A stretch of DNA of 5,697 nucleotides from positions 1-5,697 of the forward strand of contig WGFD01000282.1 of NCBI GenBank assembly GCA_015492395.1. The letters run 5' to 3'. Shown here one piece after another: positions 1-5,697 of the stretch (the first letter of the stretch is position 1; every line of letters starts with the position of its first letter). The notes beneath the pieces were generated by a model. That model searched no databases, was not told the DNA's origin, and saw only the letters and a list, made by a program, of their open reading frames with translations. The DNA is from Deltaproteobacteria bacterium (GTDB taxonomy: Bacteria > Desulfobacterota > GWC2-55-46 > S146-70). The translations under genes were made by a program, and so were the position numbers.

Positions 1-153
1 GTCCAGGGTACGGATCTCGTTATCCCTGTTGATGTCTATGTCCCAGGTTGCCCGCCCAGGCCCGATGCCCTGTTGTTCGGTTTCCTTCAGCTCCAGGAGA
101 AGATCAGGCGCGAAATGCCTTCGGTCCTTGAAAAGTATGAGAAGAAGGGGTGA
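1..153 (+). CDS. nuoB: NADH-quinone oxidoreductase subunit B (NuoB), C-terminal end only
   Basis: Frame 1 is open from the first base to a TGA at 151-153, giving the last 50 residues of a protein that starts outside the window. The motif [12 protein letters not shown] (bases 40-75) is the NuoB/PSST signature. Its cysteine (bases 49-51) is by family knowledge the last of four ligands of [4Fe-4S] cluster N2, the final electron donor to quinone at the NuoB-NuoD interface. The other N2 cysteines lie upstream and cannot be checked. The tail after the motif is a charged, probably helical stretch ending in KYEKKG. The stop codon overlaps the likely nuoC start, as expected for co-translated subunits. 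Related families (the NiFe-hydrogenase small subunit, MbhJ and Ech-type proteins) share this fold, but the following nuoC-G genes make NuoB the clear call. Confidence 0.93.
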   Translation, partial: VQGTDLVIPVDVYVPGCPPRPDALLFGFLQLQEKIRREMPSVLEKYEKKG

Positions 154-161
154 TGGTGATG
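141..161 (+). promoter_or_regulatory. nuoB/nuoC junction: ribosome binding site and overlapping start
   Basis: The purine-rich run GAAGAAGGGG (141-150) forms the last nuoB codons and runs straight into TGATGGTGATG. It resembles the Shine-Dalgarno consensus AAGGAGGTGAT with one base missing. Candidate nuoC starts GTG 150, ATG 153 and ATG 159 all lie within it. Spacing favours 159, and the stop/start overlap favours 153. Either way, translation of nuoC is probably coupled to nuoB termination. Confidence 0.5.
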
Positions 162-662
162 CCCGCCGGAATGGATAGATCTCTGGTTACGAAGAGGGTT
201 GTTGAGCAGTTCGGCGAAGCCCTCCTTGATGCGTATACCTGCAAGGGCGAGACTACACTTATCGTAGAGAAGGACAGTATCGTGGAGGTATGCAGGTTTC
301 TCGTAGGGGATGTACAGTTTGATTTCAACTTCCTTACGGATATTGCCGGAGTCGATTATTACCCGAGGGTCCCCAGATTTGAAGTAGTATACCACCTCTA
401 TTCGATAGCTAAGAAGAACAGAGTCAGATTGAAGGTGAATGTGGGGGAGGGAGAGAAGATTCCCTCGGTGACGCCTGTTTGGAGGGGTGCCAATTGGGCT
501 GAAAGGGAGGTCTATGACATGTTTGGCATATTATTCGGTGGTCATCCTGATCTGCGGCGTATATATATGCCGGAAGGGTGGGAGGACTTCCCCTTGAGAA
601 AGGACTACCCTCTCAGGGGTTATAAGGATGAGTATAATCCGTACGGTGAAGAGAGAAAGTGA
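153..662 (+). CDS. nuoC: NADH-quinone oxidoreductase subunit C (NuoC, 30 kDa subunit)
   Basis: The 169-residue product is a stand-alone NuoC, not fused to NuoD as in E. coli. NuoC binds no cofactor; it is a scaffold of the Q module on the cytoplasmic side, packed against NuoD and NuoB. The family signature is intact in the C-terminal half: DFNFLTDIAGVDYYPR (residues 57-72), FEVVYHLYS (76-84), IPSVTPVWRGANWAERE (103-119), YDMFGI (121-126), GHPDLRRIYMPEGWE (130-144) and PLRKDYPL (147-154). The short N-terminal region is less conserved. Start choice: ATG 153 overlaps the nuoB TGA (TGATG). GTG 150, ATG 159 and ATG 171 are in-frame alternatives, and ATG 159 has the best spacing (8 bases) from the purine-rich AAGGGG at 145-150. 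The product's identity is certain; the exact start is not. A 39-base gap separates it from nuoD. Confidence 0.95.
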   Translation: MVMPAGMDRSLVTKRVVEQFGEALLDAYTCKGETTLIVEKDSIVEVCRFLVGDVQFDFNFLTDIAGVDYYPRVPRFEVVYHLYSIAKKNRVRLKVNVGEGEKIPSVTPVWRGANWAEREVYDMFGILFGGHPDLRRIYMPEGWEDFPLRKDYPLRGYKDEYNPYGEERK

Positions 663-701
663 CGCAGTCTTTGGTAATATATGGAGGATTGAGGAAGAAG
701 G

Positions 702-1892
702 ATGGATGAGAACGAAGAGGTGATATCTACGAGGGAGATGACGCTCCATATGGGGCCACAGCATCCGTCTACCCACGGTGTCTTGCATCTGGTTCTTGAC
801 ATGCAGGGTGAGAAGATAGTGAAGGCATCCCCTGATATCGGTTACCTGCACAGGGGTACCGAGAAGATAGCCGAGAATCTGCTCTTTACGCAGTTTGTAC
901 CCTATACAGACAGGATGGACTATATGTGTGCGATGACCAATAATCTTGCATATGTCCAGGCGGTTGAAAAACTATTGGGGTTGGAGCTTACCGAGAGGGG
1001 CAAGTATGTAAGGGTCATAGCCGCTGAACTCTCACGAATGGCGGGGCACCTTGTCGCCGTTGGGGCATGGGGCCTTGATCTGGGTGCGATGACCGTTTTG
1101 CTCTATGCCTTCAGGGAGAGGGAGAAGATCCTGGACCTCTTTGAAATGTTGTGTGGTTCCAGGATGACCCTCAATTATCTCAGGATTGGCGGCGTTAGAT
1201 ATGATATTACCGAGGCGTTTAAGAAAAAGTGTTTGGATTTCGTCCTGGACTTTCCTCAGAGGGTGGATGAGTATGAAAGGCTGATAACGAATAACAGGGT
1301 ATGGCTCAAGAGGAACAAGGGTGTGGGGGTAATAACTGCGGACGACGCGATTTCTCTCGGACTCACCGGTCCTTCCCTAAGAGCAAGCGGGGTTAAGTGG
1401 GACATAAGGAGGGATGAGCCCTATCTTGTCTACGACAGGTTTGATTTCGTTACCCCAACCGGCGAGAACGGGGATTGTTTTGACAGGTACATGGTAAGGG
1501 TCAGAGAGATGCGCGAGTCCGCCGGTATAGTAGAGCAGGCGTTGAAGGGGCTTCCGGAAGGCCCCGTGAATGTTGATATGCCGGAGATAGTTCCACCTCC
1601 CAAAAAGGATGTATACAAGGATATGGAGGCCCTCATACATCACTTCAAATATGTTTCTCATGGGTTTAAGGTTCCCAAAGGGGAGGTCTACAGCAGTATT
1701 GAGTCGCCCAAAGGTGAACTGGGCTATTATATCATCAGCGACGGTTCCGAGAAGCCGTTCAGGGTGAAGATCAGGGCGCCGTCTTTTGTTAATTTGCAGA
1801 GTCTGTCTCACCTGTGCCGCGATGCGTACCTGGCCGACGTGATAGCTATTGTCTCAAGCCTCGACCCTGTTTTTGGAGAGGTGGATAAATAG
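702..1892 (+). CDS. nuoD: NADH-quinone oxidoreductase subunit D (NuoD, 49 kDa subunit)
   Basis: The 396-residue product has the usual length of a stand-alone NuoD. NuoD, related to the NiFe-hydrogenase large subunit but without the NiFe site, forms the quinone pocket of complex I with NuoB. Visible landmarks are GPQHPSTHGVLH (residues 18-29), IGYLHRGTEK (46-55), YTDRMDY (68-74), LGLDLGAMT-type sequence ending near residue 130, and the terminal SLDPVFGEVDK. Aligning by eye with Thermus Nqo4, His25, Tyr74 and Asp126 match the quinone-site residues His38, Tyr87 and Asp139: the spacings of 49 and 101 residues are identical, so the pocket looks functional. The four cysteines that would hold a NiFe centre are absent, as expected. 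ATG 702 has GAGG at 691-694 seven bases upstream. A second ATG at 706 is out of frame. The C terminus is complete, so there is no sign of truncation. Confidence 0.97.
   Translation: MDENEEVISTREMTLHMGPQHPSTHGVLHLVLDMQGEKIVKASPDIGYLHRGTEKIAENLLFTQFVPYTDRMDYMCAMTNNLAYVQAVEKLLGLELTERGKYVRVIAAELSRMAGHLVAVGAWGLDLGAMTVLLYAFREREKILDLFEMLCGSRMTLNYLRIGGVRYDITEAFKKKCLDFVLDFPQRVDEYERLITNNRVWLKRNKGVGVITADDAISLGLTGPSLRASGVKWDIRRDEPYLVYDRFDFVTPTGENGDCFDRYMVRVREMRESAGIVEQALKGLPEGPVNVDMPEIVPPPKKDVYKDMEALIHHFKYVSHGFKVPKGEVYSSIESPKGELGYYIISDGSEKPFRVKIRAPSFVNLQSLSHLCRDAYLADVIAIVSSLDPVFGEVDK
1875..1884 (+). promoter_or_regulatory. Possible nuoE ribosome binding site inside the nuoD 3' end
   Basis: GGAGAGGTGG is the best Shine-Dalgarno-like stretch before nuoE, but it ends 15 bases before ATG 1900, which is longer than usual. 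It also encodes the conserved NuoD tail GEVD, so the likeness may come from coding constraint. No start codon other than TTG 1873 lies closer in the nuoE frame. nuoE may depend on ribosomes that finish nuoD at 1890-1892. Confidence 0.35.
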
Positions 1893-1899
1893 TACTTAT

Positions 1900-2379
1900 A
1901 TGGCGGTTATGCTAAAGGACACCACATTAGAGAAGATAAGGAGAGCGATGAAGTGTTATCCCGATAAAAGGTCCGCCTGTATGTCTGCCCTGCGCATAGC
2001 GCAGTTGGATGATCCTGAAAACAGGCTGACCGAGCAGGCTTTTCGCCATATAGCGGACCTTCTTGATATGACACCGGTAAGTCTGCACGAGATGGCCAAG
2101 TTCTATACGATGTATAACCTCGAGCCTGTGGGTAAGTATCATATTCAGGTTTGCGCAAATATAAGCTGTTCACTCCTCGGTGCCGAGCACATCATACGCC
2201 ATATAGAGAGAATCCTGAATATCAAAGTGGGGGAAACTACACAAGACAACAAATTCACCCTTTCAACAGTAGAATGTCTTGGTTCGTGTGGTACCGCCCC
2301 GATGATGCAGATAAATCAGGAGTACTATGAAGACCTGACCGAAGACAAGGTGGGCAGTATACTGGATAGCCTTGAATAA
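1900..2379 (+). CDS. nuoE: NADH-quinone oxidoreductase subunit E (NuoE, 24 kDa subunit, [2Fe-2S])
   Basis: The 159-residue product is a thioredoxin-fold ferredoxin of the NADH-oxidising module. It carries the [2Fe-2S] cluster N1a beside the FMN of NuoF and is thought to hold an electron transiently during NADH oxidation. The four ligands are visible as C-x4-C in VCANISC (Cys85, Cys90) and C-x3-C in ECLGSC (Cys126, Cys130), the normal NuoE pattern. The N-terminal helical part has the family pattern around YPDKRSACMSALRIAQ, followed by LTEQAFRHIADLLDM and the AKFYTMYNLEPVGKYHI segment. I chose ATG 1900, seven bases after the nuoD stop. The frame extends upstream to a TTG at 1849, but that would overlap conserved NuoD codons and add unrelated residues. 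ATG 1909 is also possible. Close relatives occur in NAD-linked hydrogenases and formate dehydrogenases (HoxE, FdsG, HndA), but the operon settles the assignment. Confidence 0.95.
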   Translation: MAVMLKDTTLEKIRRAMKCYPDKRSACMSALRIAQLDDPENRLTEQAFRHIADLLDMTPVSLHEMAKFYTMYNLEPVGKYHIQVCANISCSLLGAEHIIRHIERILNIKVGETTQDNKFTLSTVECLGSCGTAPMMQINQEYYEDLTEDKVGSILDSLE

Positions 2380-2391
2380 GGGCTTTGAGAG

Positions 2392-3651
2392 ATGTTTGAA
2401 GAGATACTCATTAAAAATATAAAGGTGCCGGAGTCTCACAGGATAGTGAGCTATCTGAGGAATGGAGGCTATACCGCGCTGCCTGAGGCATTAAAGCACT
2501 CCGGAGAAACCATTATACAGATGGTAAAGGATTCCGGCCTTCGTGGCAGGGGAGGCGCAGGTTTTCCCACAGGTCTTAAATGGAGTTTCATACCCAAAGA
2601 CCCCACGTTGCAAAAGTACCTTTGCTGCAATGCCGACGAAGGTGAGCCGGGTACGTTTAAGGACAGAGAGATAATTGAAAAAGACCCACACCTTCTTTTG
2701 GAAGGTATGACTATAGCGAGTTATGCGATAGGCGCAAGCAAGGCATACATTTATATCAGGGGCGAGTTTGAGTTCGGTGCCGGAAGGTTGGAGGGTGCCA
2801 TTCAGGAGGCGTATGATAAAGGTTTTCTTGGTAAAAAGATACTTGGATCCGGTTTTGATCTCGACATTTACGTACATAGGGGGTACGGGGCCTATATATG
2901 CGGTGAGGAAACTGCCCTCCTTGAGTCCATAGAAGGGTATAGGGGACAACCGAGGATCAAACCACCTTTTCCTGCTCTGAAAGGCCTGTACAAAAAACCG
3001 ACAGTCATAAACAATGTCGAAACCCTGTCCTGCGTGCCTGCGATTATTTCTAAGGGGCCGGGGTGGTTTTCTAAGATAGGGCCGGAAAAGAGCCCGGGGC
3101 CGAAGCTCTTCTGCATAAGCGGGCATGTGAACAGACCCGGGGTATACGAGCTTCCGATGGGGACTCCGCTGAGAGATATCATATACGATCATGCCGGAGG
3201 TATACGAGGGGGAAGGAAGGTTAAGGCGGTTATACCGGGGGGCGTGTCAGCGCCGATGCTTACGGTGAAGGATATAGACATCGCCATGGACTTTGATTCT
3301 CTTGCCGCCAAGGGAAGTATGCTGGGCTCAGGGGCTGTCGTCGTTATGGACGATACGACATGCATCGTCAAGATTGCTTATATCGTTAATAAATTCTTTA
3401 GCCATGAGTCCTGCGGAAAGTGCACGCCATGCAGGGAAGGGACGACGTGGCTGACCAAGGTACTTAAGAGGCTGGAATATGGAGAAGGAAGGGAAGGAGA
3501 TCTCGAATTACTTGACAGTCTCTGCGGGAACATCTTTGGTAGAACATTCTGCCCCCTTGGAGACGGTGCTGTTATGGCACTGAGGGGCGCGATGAAAAAC
3601 TTCAGGGATGAATTCGAGTATCACGCAAAAAACAAGACATGTATGGTGTGA
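2392..3651 (+). CDS. nuoF: NADH-quinone oxidoreductase subunit F (NuoF, 51 kDa, FMN and NADH binding)
   Basis: The 419-residue product has the normal NuoF length. NuoF is where NADH docks and passes a hydride to FMN; electrons then go to [4Fe-4S] cluster N3. Seen in order: the glycine-rich flavin/NADH loop LRGRGGAGFPTGLKW (residues 50-64), CCNADEGEPGTFKDR (78-92), a second FMN/NADH segment GAYICGEETALLESIEGYRG (166-185), the SLBB-type region around GHVNRPGVYELPMGTPL (244-260), and the cluster motif SCGKCTPCREG (340-350) with Cys341, Cys344 and Cys347. The fourth N3 ligand is Cys387 in GRTFCPLGDGA. No added N-terminal thioredoxin or C-terminal ferredoxin domain is present, unlike the HndC or HydB type. 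ATG 2392 lies 12 bases after the nuoE stop, with AAGGG at 2378-2382 as the ribosome binding site. The tail ends KTCMV just before the inverted-repeat element. Confidence 0.97.
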   Translation: MFEEILIKNIKVPESHRIVSYLRNGGYTALPEALKHSGETIIQMVKDSGLRGRGGAGFPTGLKWSFIPKDPTLQKYLCCNADEGEPGTFKDREIIEKDPHLLLEGMTIASYAIGASKAYIYIRGEFEFGAGRLEGAIQEAYDKGFLGKKILGSGFDLDIYVHRGYGAYICGEETALLESIEGYRGQPRIKPPFPALKGLYKKPTVINNVETLSCVPAIISKGPGWFSKIGPEKSPGPKLFCISGHVNRPGVYELPMGTPLRDIIYDHAGGIRGGRKVKAVIPGGVSAPMLTVKDIDIAMDFDSLAAKGSMLGSGAVVVMDDTTCIVKIAYIVNKFFSHESCGKCTPCREGTTWLTKVLKRLEYGEGREGDLELLDSLCGNIFGRTFCPLGDGAVMALRGAMKNFRDEFEYHAKNKTCMV

Positions 3652-3657
3652 TAAACC

Positions 3658-3827
3658 CGTAAAAAGTCGAAGATTAAGGACGGCACATTAGAAAGCTACA
3701 GATGTAAGGCGAGCGAATACTGAGGGATGACCTCCCTGCCGCGTCGCAGGCGGGGGCGTACTAAGGCGTATGCCGCAGTGACCTGTCCGTGCACAGGCGG
3801 GCAGACACAGCAGAGGGACTTTTTACG
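3658..3827. repeat. Non-coding element with perfect 11-bp terminal inverted repeats, MITE-like
   Basis: This element fills most of the 200-base nuoF-nuoG gap. Its ends are CGTAAAAAGTC (3658-3668) and GACTTTTTACG (3817-3827), exact reverse complements 148 bases apart. The inside is G+C-rich in its right half and contains several small hairpins. Neither strand encodes a convincing protein: the only frame that runs through belongs to the opposite strand and is a shadow of nuoG. The architecture fits a miniature inverted-repeat element or a large REP-like dispersed repeat. I recall similar GACTTTTTACG-ended intergenic repeats from delta-proteobacterial and Nitrospirota-like genomes, but cannot confirm that here. 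I see no clear target-site duplication: the left flank is TGATAAACC and the right is AAGTCGTCA. It begins 6 bases after the nuoF stop and ends 24 bases before nuoG. In RNA, the ends could close a long stem-loop. Confidence 0.55.
3735..3797. other. Cluster of three short hairpins, each with a 6-base loop, inside the element
   Basis: Hairpin 1 pairs CCTGC (3735-3739) with GCAGG (3746-3750) around CGCGTC. Hairpin 2 pairs GGCGTAC (3755-3761) with GTATGCC (3768-3774) around TAAGGC, with one G-T wobble. Hairpin 3 pairs CCTGT (3782-3786) with ACAGG (3793-3797) around CCGTGC. Hairpins 1 and 3 are both followed by CGGG and look like diverged copies of one another (13 of 20 aligned bases match by eye). 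None is followed by a T run, so they do not read as rho-independent terminators. They could slow transcript decay or act as processing or protein-binding sites; that role is inference. Confidence 0.45.
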
Positions 3828-3851
3828 AAGTCGTCACGGTTTGAAGCTATT

Positions 3852-5697
3852 ATGGTCACTATTACCGTAAACGGAAAAGAGATAACAGTAGATGACGGCA
3901 CGCTGATTCTGGATGCATCCAGGGAGGCCGGTTTTGATATACCCACCTTCTGCTATCAAGCCAGGCTGTCGGGGCTCGGTTCCTGCAGGATGTGCCTGGT
4001 GGAAATAGAAGGTCAGAGGAAGCTTCAGCCGTCCTGTGTGACACCGGTCATGCATGGAATGAAGGTACAGACGTACTCGGAGGCGGTGGTGAATGCCAGA
4101 CAGGCGGTATTGGAGTTCCTTCTTTCTAACCATCCTTTGGATTGCCCCGTGTGCGACAAGGGTGGCGAATGTGAACTTCAGGACCTTGTCTACTTGCACG
4201 GGCCAAGGAATGGTAGGTTTGCCGAGGTAAAGAACAGGTTCCACGACAGGGATTATATACTAAGCCCTGTCATTATAAAGAACTCGAACCGTTGTGTCCA
4301 GTGCATGAGATGTGTAAGAATATGCAGCGAGATAGTAGGTGCCAACGCACTCGGGGCCATCGGGCGCGGTGTTCACCAGGAGGAGACAAGCTTTCTGAAA
4401 AAGGGGCTTGACTGTGACCATTGCGGGAACTGCATAGAGGTCTGTCCCGTTGGTTCTTTTATGAGGCTGCCATACAGATACAAAGCGCGACCATGGGATC
4501 TGGACAAGGTGGATACCGTCTGCACATATTGTGGTACGGGGTGCAGGATGAGCCTTGAGGCGAGGGATGGGGCGGTGGTGAGGGCCGTTTCACTTGCCCA
4601 TAACGGTATAAACAACGAAACGCTCTGCGCGAGGGGCAGATTCGGCTTTGATTTCATAAACAGCGAAGAAAGACTGGAAAGCCCGCTGATAAACGATGGA
4701 AGAGGCTTCAGGGAGGTCACTTGGGATGAGGCCCTGGCGTTGATAAGAGACAGACTTGCCGGTGTGGAAGGTGAAAAGGTGGGCGGTATAGCCGCTAGCA
4801 GGCTGACAAATGAGGAACTATACCTGTTTCAGAAGCTGTTCCGTAATGTTCTAAACAGCAACAACATAGACTCGGATTCGAGGTGGCGGGATGGAAGCGT
4901 TGAGAGGTATGTGAAGGCAATGGACATCCCGGCCGGTGGTGTTGATCTTATGGGGGCCATGTCGTCGGATACCGTATTAATAGTGGGTTCCATGATCTCC
5001 GAGGAAAACCCGGTGACCGACTACATAATCAGGCGTCTCTCTTCGGAGAGGATGATGAACCTTATCATAGTCTACCCGAGGAGGATGAAGCTGGACAGTT
5101 CAGCCACTATGGTACTAAGGACCCGCCCTGCTTCGGAGGGCATGCTATTTGCCGGCTTGGCAAAGGCGATTCTAAAGGCAAAGTCCGGTAAGCTCTCTGG
5201 TTCTTTGAAGAATCACATCGTGAGGGGGCTCGAGACGCTGAGCGGAGGGAAGGTATCCCAGTTGACCGGTCTGTCTTTGGATAAAATTGAGGAATTGGCG
5301 GATAACATTGTCCGCGGGAGGGTCTTAACCATCATGGTCGGGACGGATATCCTTCGCTATGGCACTGAGATAGAGAACCTTACCATCCTTAAGGAGATGC
5401 TGGAGGGACTGGGTAAGGAGGTCAGGCTCTTCCCTGTAGTAGATACCTCCAACCAGAGGGGAGCATGGGATATGGGGGTAAGCCCTTCATTCCTGCTTGA
5501 TTACGAAGATGCAGGCGGGGAGGGCATGGGGTGTGGCATGATGCTTGAAGCCGCCCGTGACGGTGAACTCGAGGCGCTCTATGTGATAGGTGAAGATGTT
5601 GTATCCCTCTTTCCGGACAGGACCTTTGCGGAAGAGGCGCTGGCCAGGACCGGCTTCCTTGTAGTGCAGGATATATTTATGACGGATACTGCCAGAA
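3852..5697 (+). CDS. nuoG: NADH-quinone oxidoreductase subunit G (NuoG), 5' part, extended Fe-S set
   Basis: The frame stays open for 615 codons to the window end, with no frameshift; the C terminus is missing. NuoG is the large N-module subunit that wires N3 in NuoF to the Q module. Ligand sets by position: [2Fe-2S] N1b, Cys34/45/48/62; N5, His94/Cys98/101/107; N4, Cys148/151/154/198; N7, Cys224/227/231/259, with the same 3-4-28 spacing as Thermus Nqo3. Cys158/188/191/194 form an additional ferredoxin-type set absent from E. coli, Thermus and mitochondrial proteins. From about residue 220 a molybdopterin-oxidoreductase fold follows (CTYCGTGC; GRFGFDFI; FREVTWDEAL; NQRGAWDMG). Arg346-Asp347 stand where formate dehydrogenases have Cys/Sec-His, so formate catalysis is unlikely. 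Start ATG 3852 gives the family N terminus MVTITVNGKEITV, though no good Shine-Dalgarno precedes it. The alternative, an NAD-linked formate dehydrogenase alpha subunit, is disfavoured by the lost active site and the operon. Confidence 0.93.
   Translation, partial: MVTITVNGKEITVDDGTLILDASREAGFDIPTFCYQARLSGLGSCRMCLVEIEGQRKLQPSCVTPVMHGMKVQTYSEAVVNARQAVLEFLLSNHPLDCPVCDKGGECELQDLVYLHGPRNGRFAEVKNRFHDRDYILSPVIIKNSNRCVQCMRCVRICSEIVGANALGAIGRGVHQEETSFLKKGLDCDHCGNCIEVCPVGSFMRLPYRYKARPWDLDKVDTVCTYCGTGCRMSLEARDGAVVRAVSLAHNGINNETLCARGRFGFDFINSEERLESPLINDGRGFREVTWDEALALIRDRLAGVEGEKVGGIAASRLTNEELYLFQKLFRNVLNSNNIDSDSRWRDGSVERYVKAMDIPAGGVDLMGAMSSDTVLIVGSMISEENPVTDYIIRRLSSERMMNLIIVYPRRMKLDSSATMVLRTRPASEGMLFAGLAKAILKAKSGKLSGSLKNHIVRGLETLSGGKVSQLTGLSLDKIEELADNIVRGRVLTIMVGTDILRYGTEIENLTILKEMLEGLGKEVRLFPVVDTSNQRGAWDMGVSPSFLLDYEDAGGEGMGCGMMLEAARDGELEALYVIGEDVVSLFPDRTFAEEALARTGFLVVQDIFMTDTAR

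Noticed and set aside
1377..1811. A 144-codon minus-strand frame
   Set aside because: It is antisense to conserved nuoD sequence and has no family features.
1849..1899. A TTG-initiated extension of nuoE
   Set aside because: It would overlap the conserved NuoD C terminus, and the added residues match no NuoE N terminus. ATG 1900 is preferred.
2491..3192. A 233-codon open frame on the minus strand
   Set aside because: It lies wholly inside nuoF, whose forward product has all family motifs. The reverse product has no recognisable domain and is a codon-bias shadow.
3735..3827. Rho-independent terminator after nuoF
   Set aside because: The hairpins are short and not followed by a T run. The TTTTT in the right terminal repeat is 20 bases past the last hairpin. 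A terminator here would also cut nuoG off from its operon.
3789..3851. A GTG-initiated extension of nuoG (the frame is open back to a TAA at 3762)
   Set aside because: The added residues would be encoded by the inverted-repeat element. ATG 3852 gives the normal family N terminus.
3834..4244. A 136-codon minus-strand frame crossing the gap edge and the start of nuoG
   Set aside because: It is antisense to the conserved N1b and N5 region of NuoG. Nothing in its translation looks like a known protein and it has no ribosome binding site I can identify.
3852..5697. NAD-dependent formate dehydrogenase alpha subunit instead of NuoG
   Set aside because: The catalytic Cys/Sec-His positions are Arg-Asp, N7 spacing matches Nqo3, and the gene sits directly after nuoB-F.

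Overview
This window is a stretch of a bacterial nuo operon, which encodes respiratory complex I (type I NADH:quinone oxidoreductase). All genes lie on the + strand in the order nuoB (3' end only), nuoC, nuoD, nuoE, nuoF, nuoG (5' part only; the frame is still open at the last base). I found no rRNA, tRNA, CRISPR array, integrase or transposase gene.

Layout: bases 1-153 are the end of nuoB, including the last cysteine ligand of cluster N2. nuoC overlaps the nuoB stop codon, and nuoD follows 39 bases later. Together B, C and D form the quinone-reducing (Q) module at the base of the peripheral arm. nuoE starts 7 bases after nuoD, and nuoF 12 bases after nuoE. nuoE, nuoF and nuoG form the NADH-oxidising (N) module. 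Electrons would enter at FMN in NuoF, pass along the Fe-S chain through NuoG, reach N2 in NuoB and reduce quinone at the NuoB/NuoD interface. The membrane subunits (nuoA, H, J-N) and the catalytic cysteine part of nuoB are outside the window.

Two things stand out. First, the otherwise tight operon is broken by a 200-base gap between nuoF and nuoG. It holds a roughly 170-bp non-coding element bounded by perfect 11-bp inverted repeats (CGTAAAAAGTC / GACTTTTTACG), with small hairpins inside. It looks like a miniature dispersed element. Second, NuoG carries more cysteine motifs than the well-studied complex I: besides ligand sets for N1b, N5, N4 and N7, it keeps the second four-cysteine set of a 2[4Fe-4S] ferredoxin, as in [FeFe]-hydrogenases and NAD-dependent formate dehydrogenases. 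Its molybdopterin-type domain has lost the Cys/Sec-His pair of a formate dehydrogenase, so it reads as a true NuoG with an ancestral-looking N-terminal part.

Organism: separate nuoC and nuoD genes, an extended cofactor set in NuoG, base composition near 50% G+C, and heavy use of AGG/AGA for Arg and ATA for Ile suggest an uncultured or anaerobic lineage of the Nitrospirota/Desulfobacterota kind rather than an enterobacterium. This is a low-confidence inference from style, not from a phylogenetic marker.

I see no wholly new system here. The leads worth following are the extra NuoG cluster and the inverted-repeat element.
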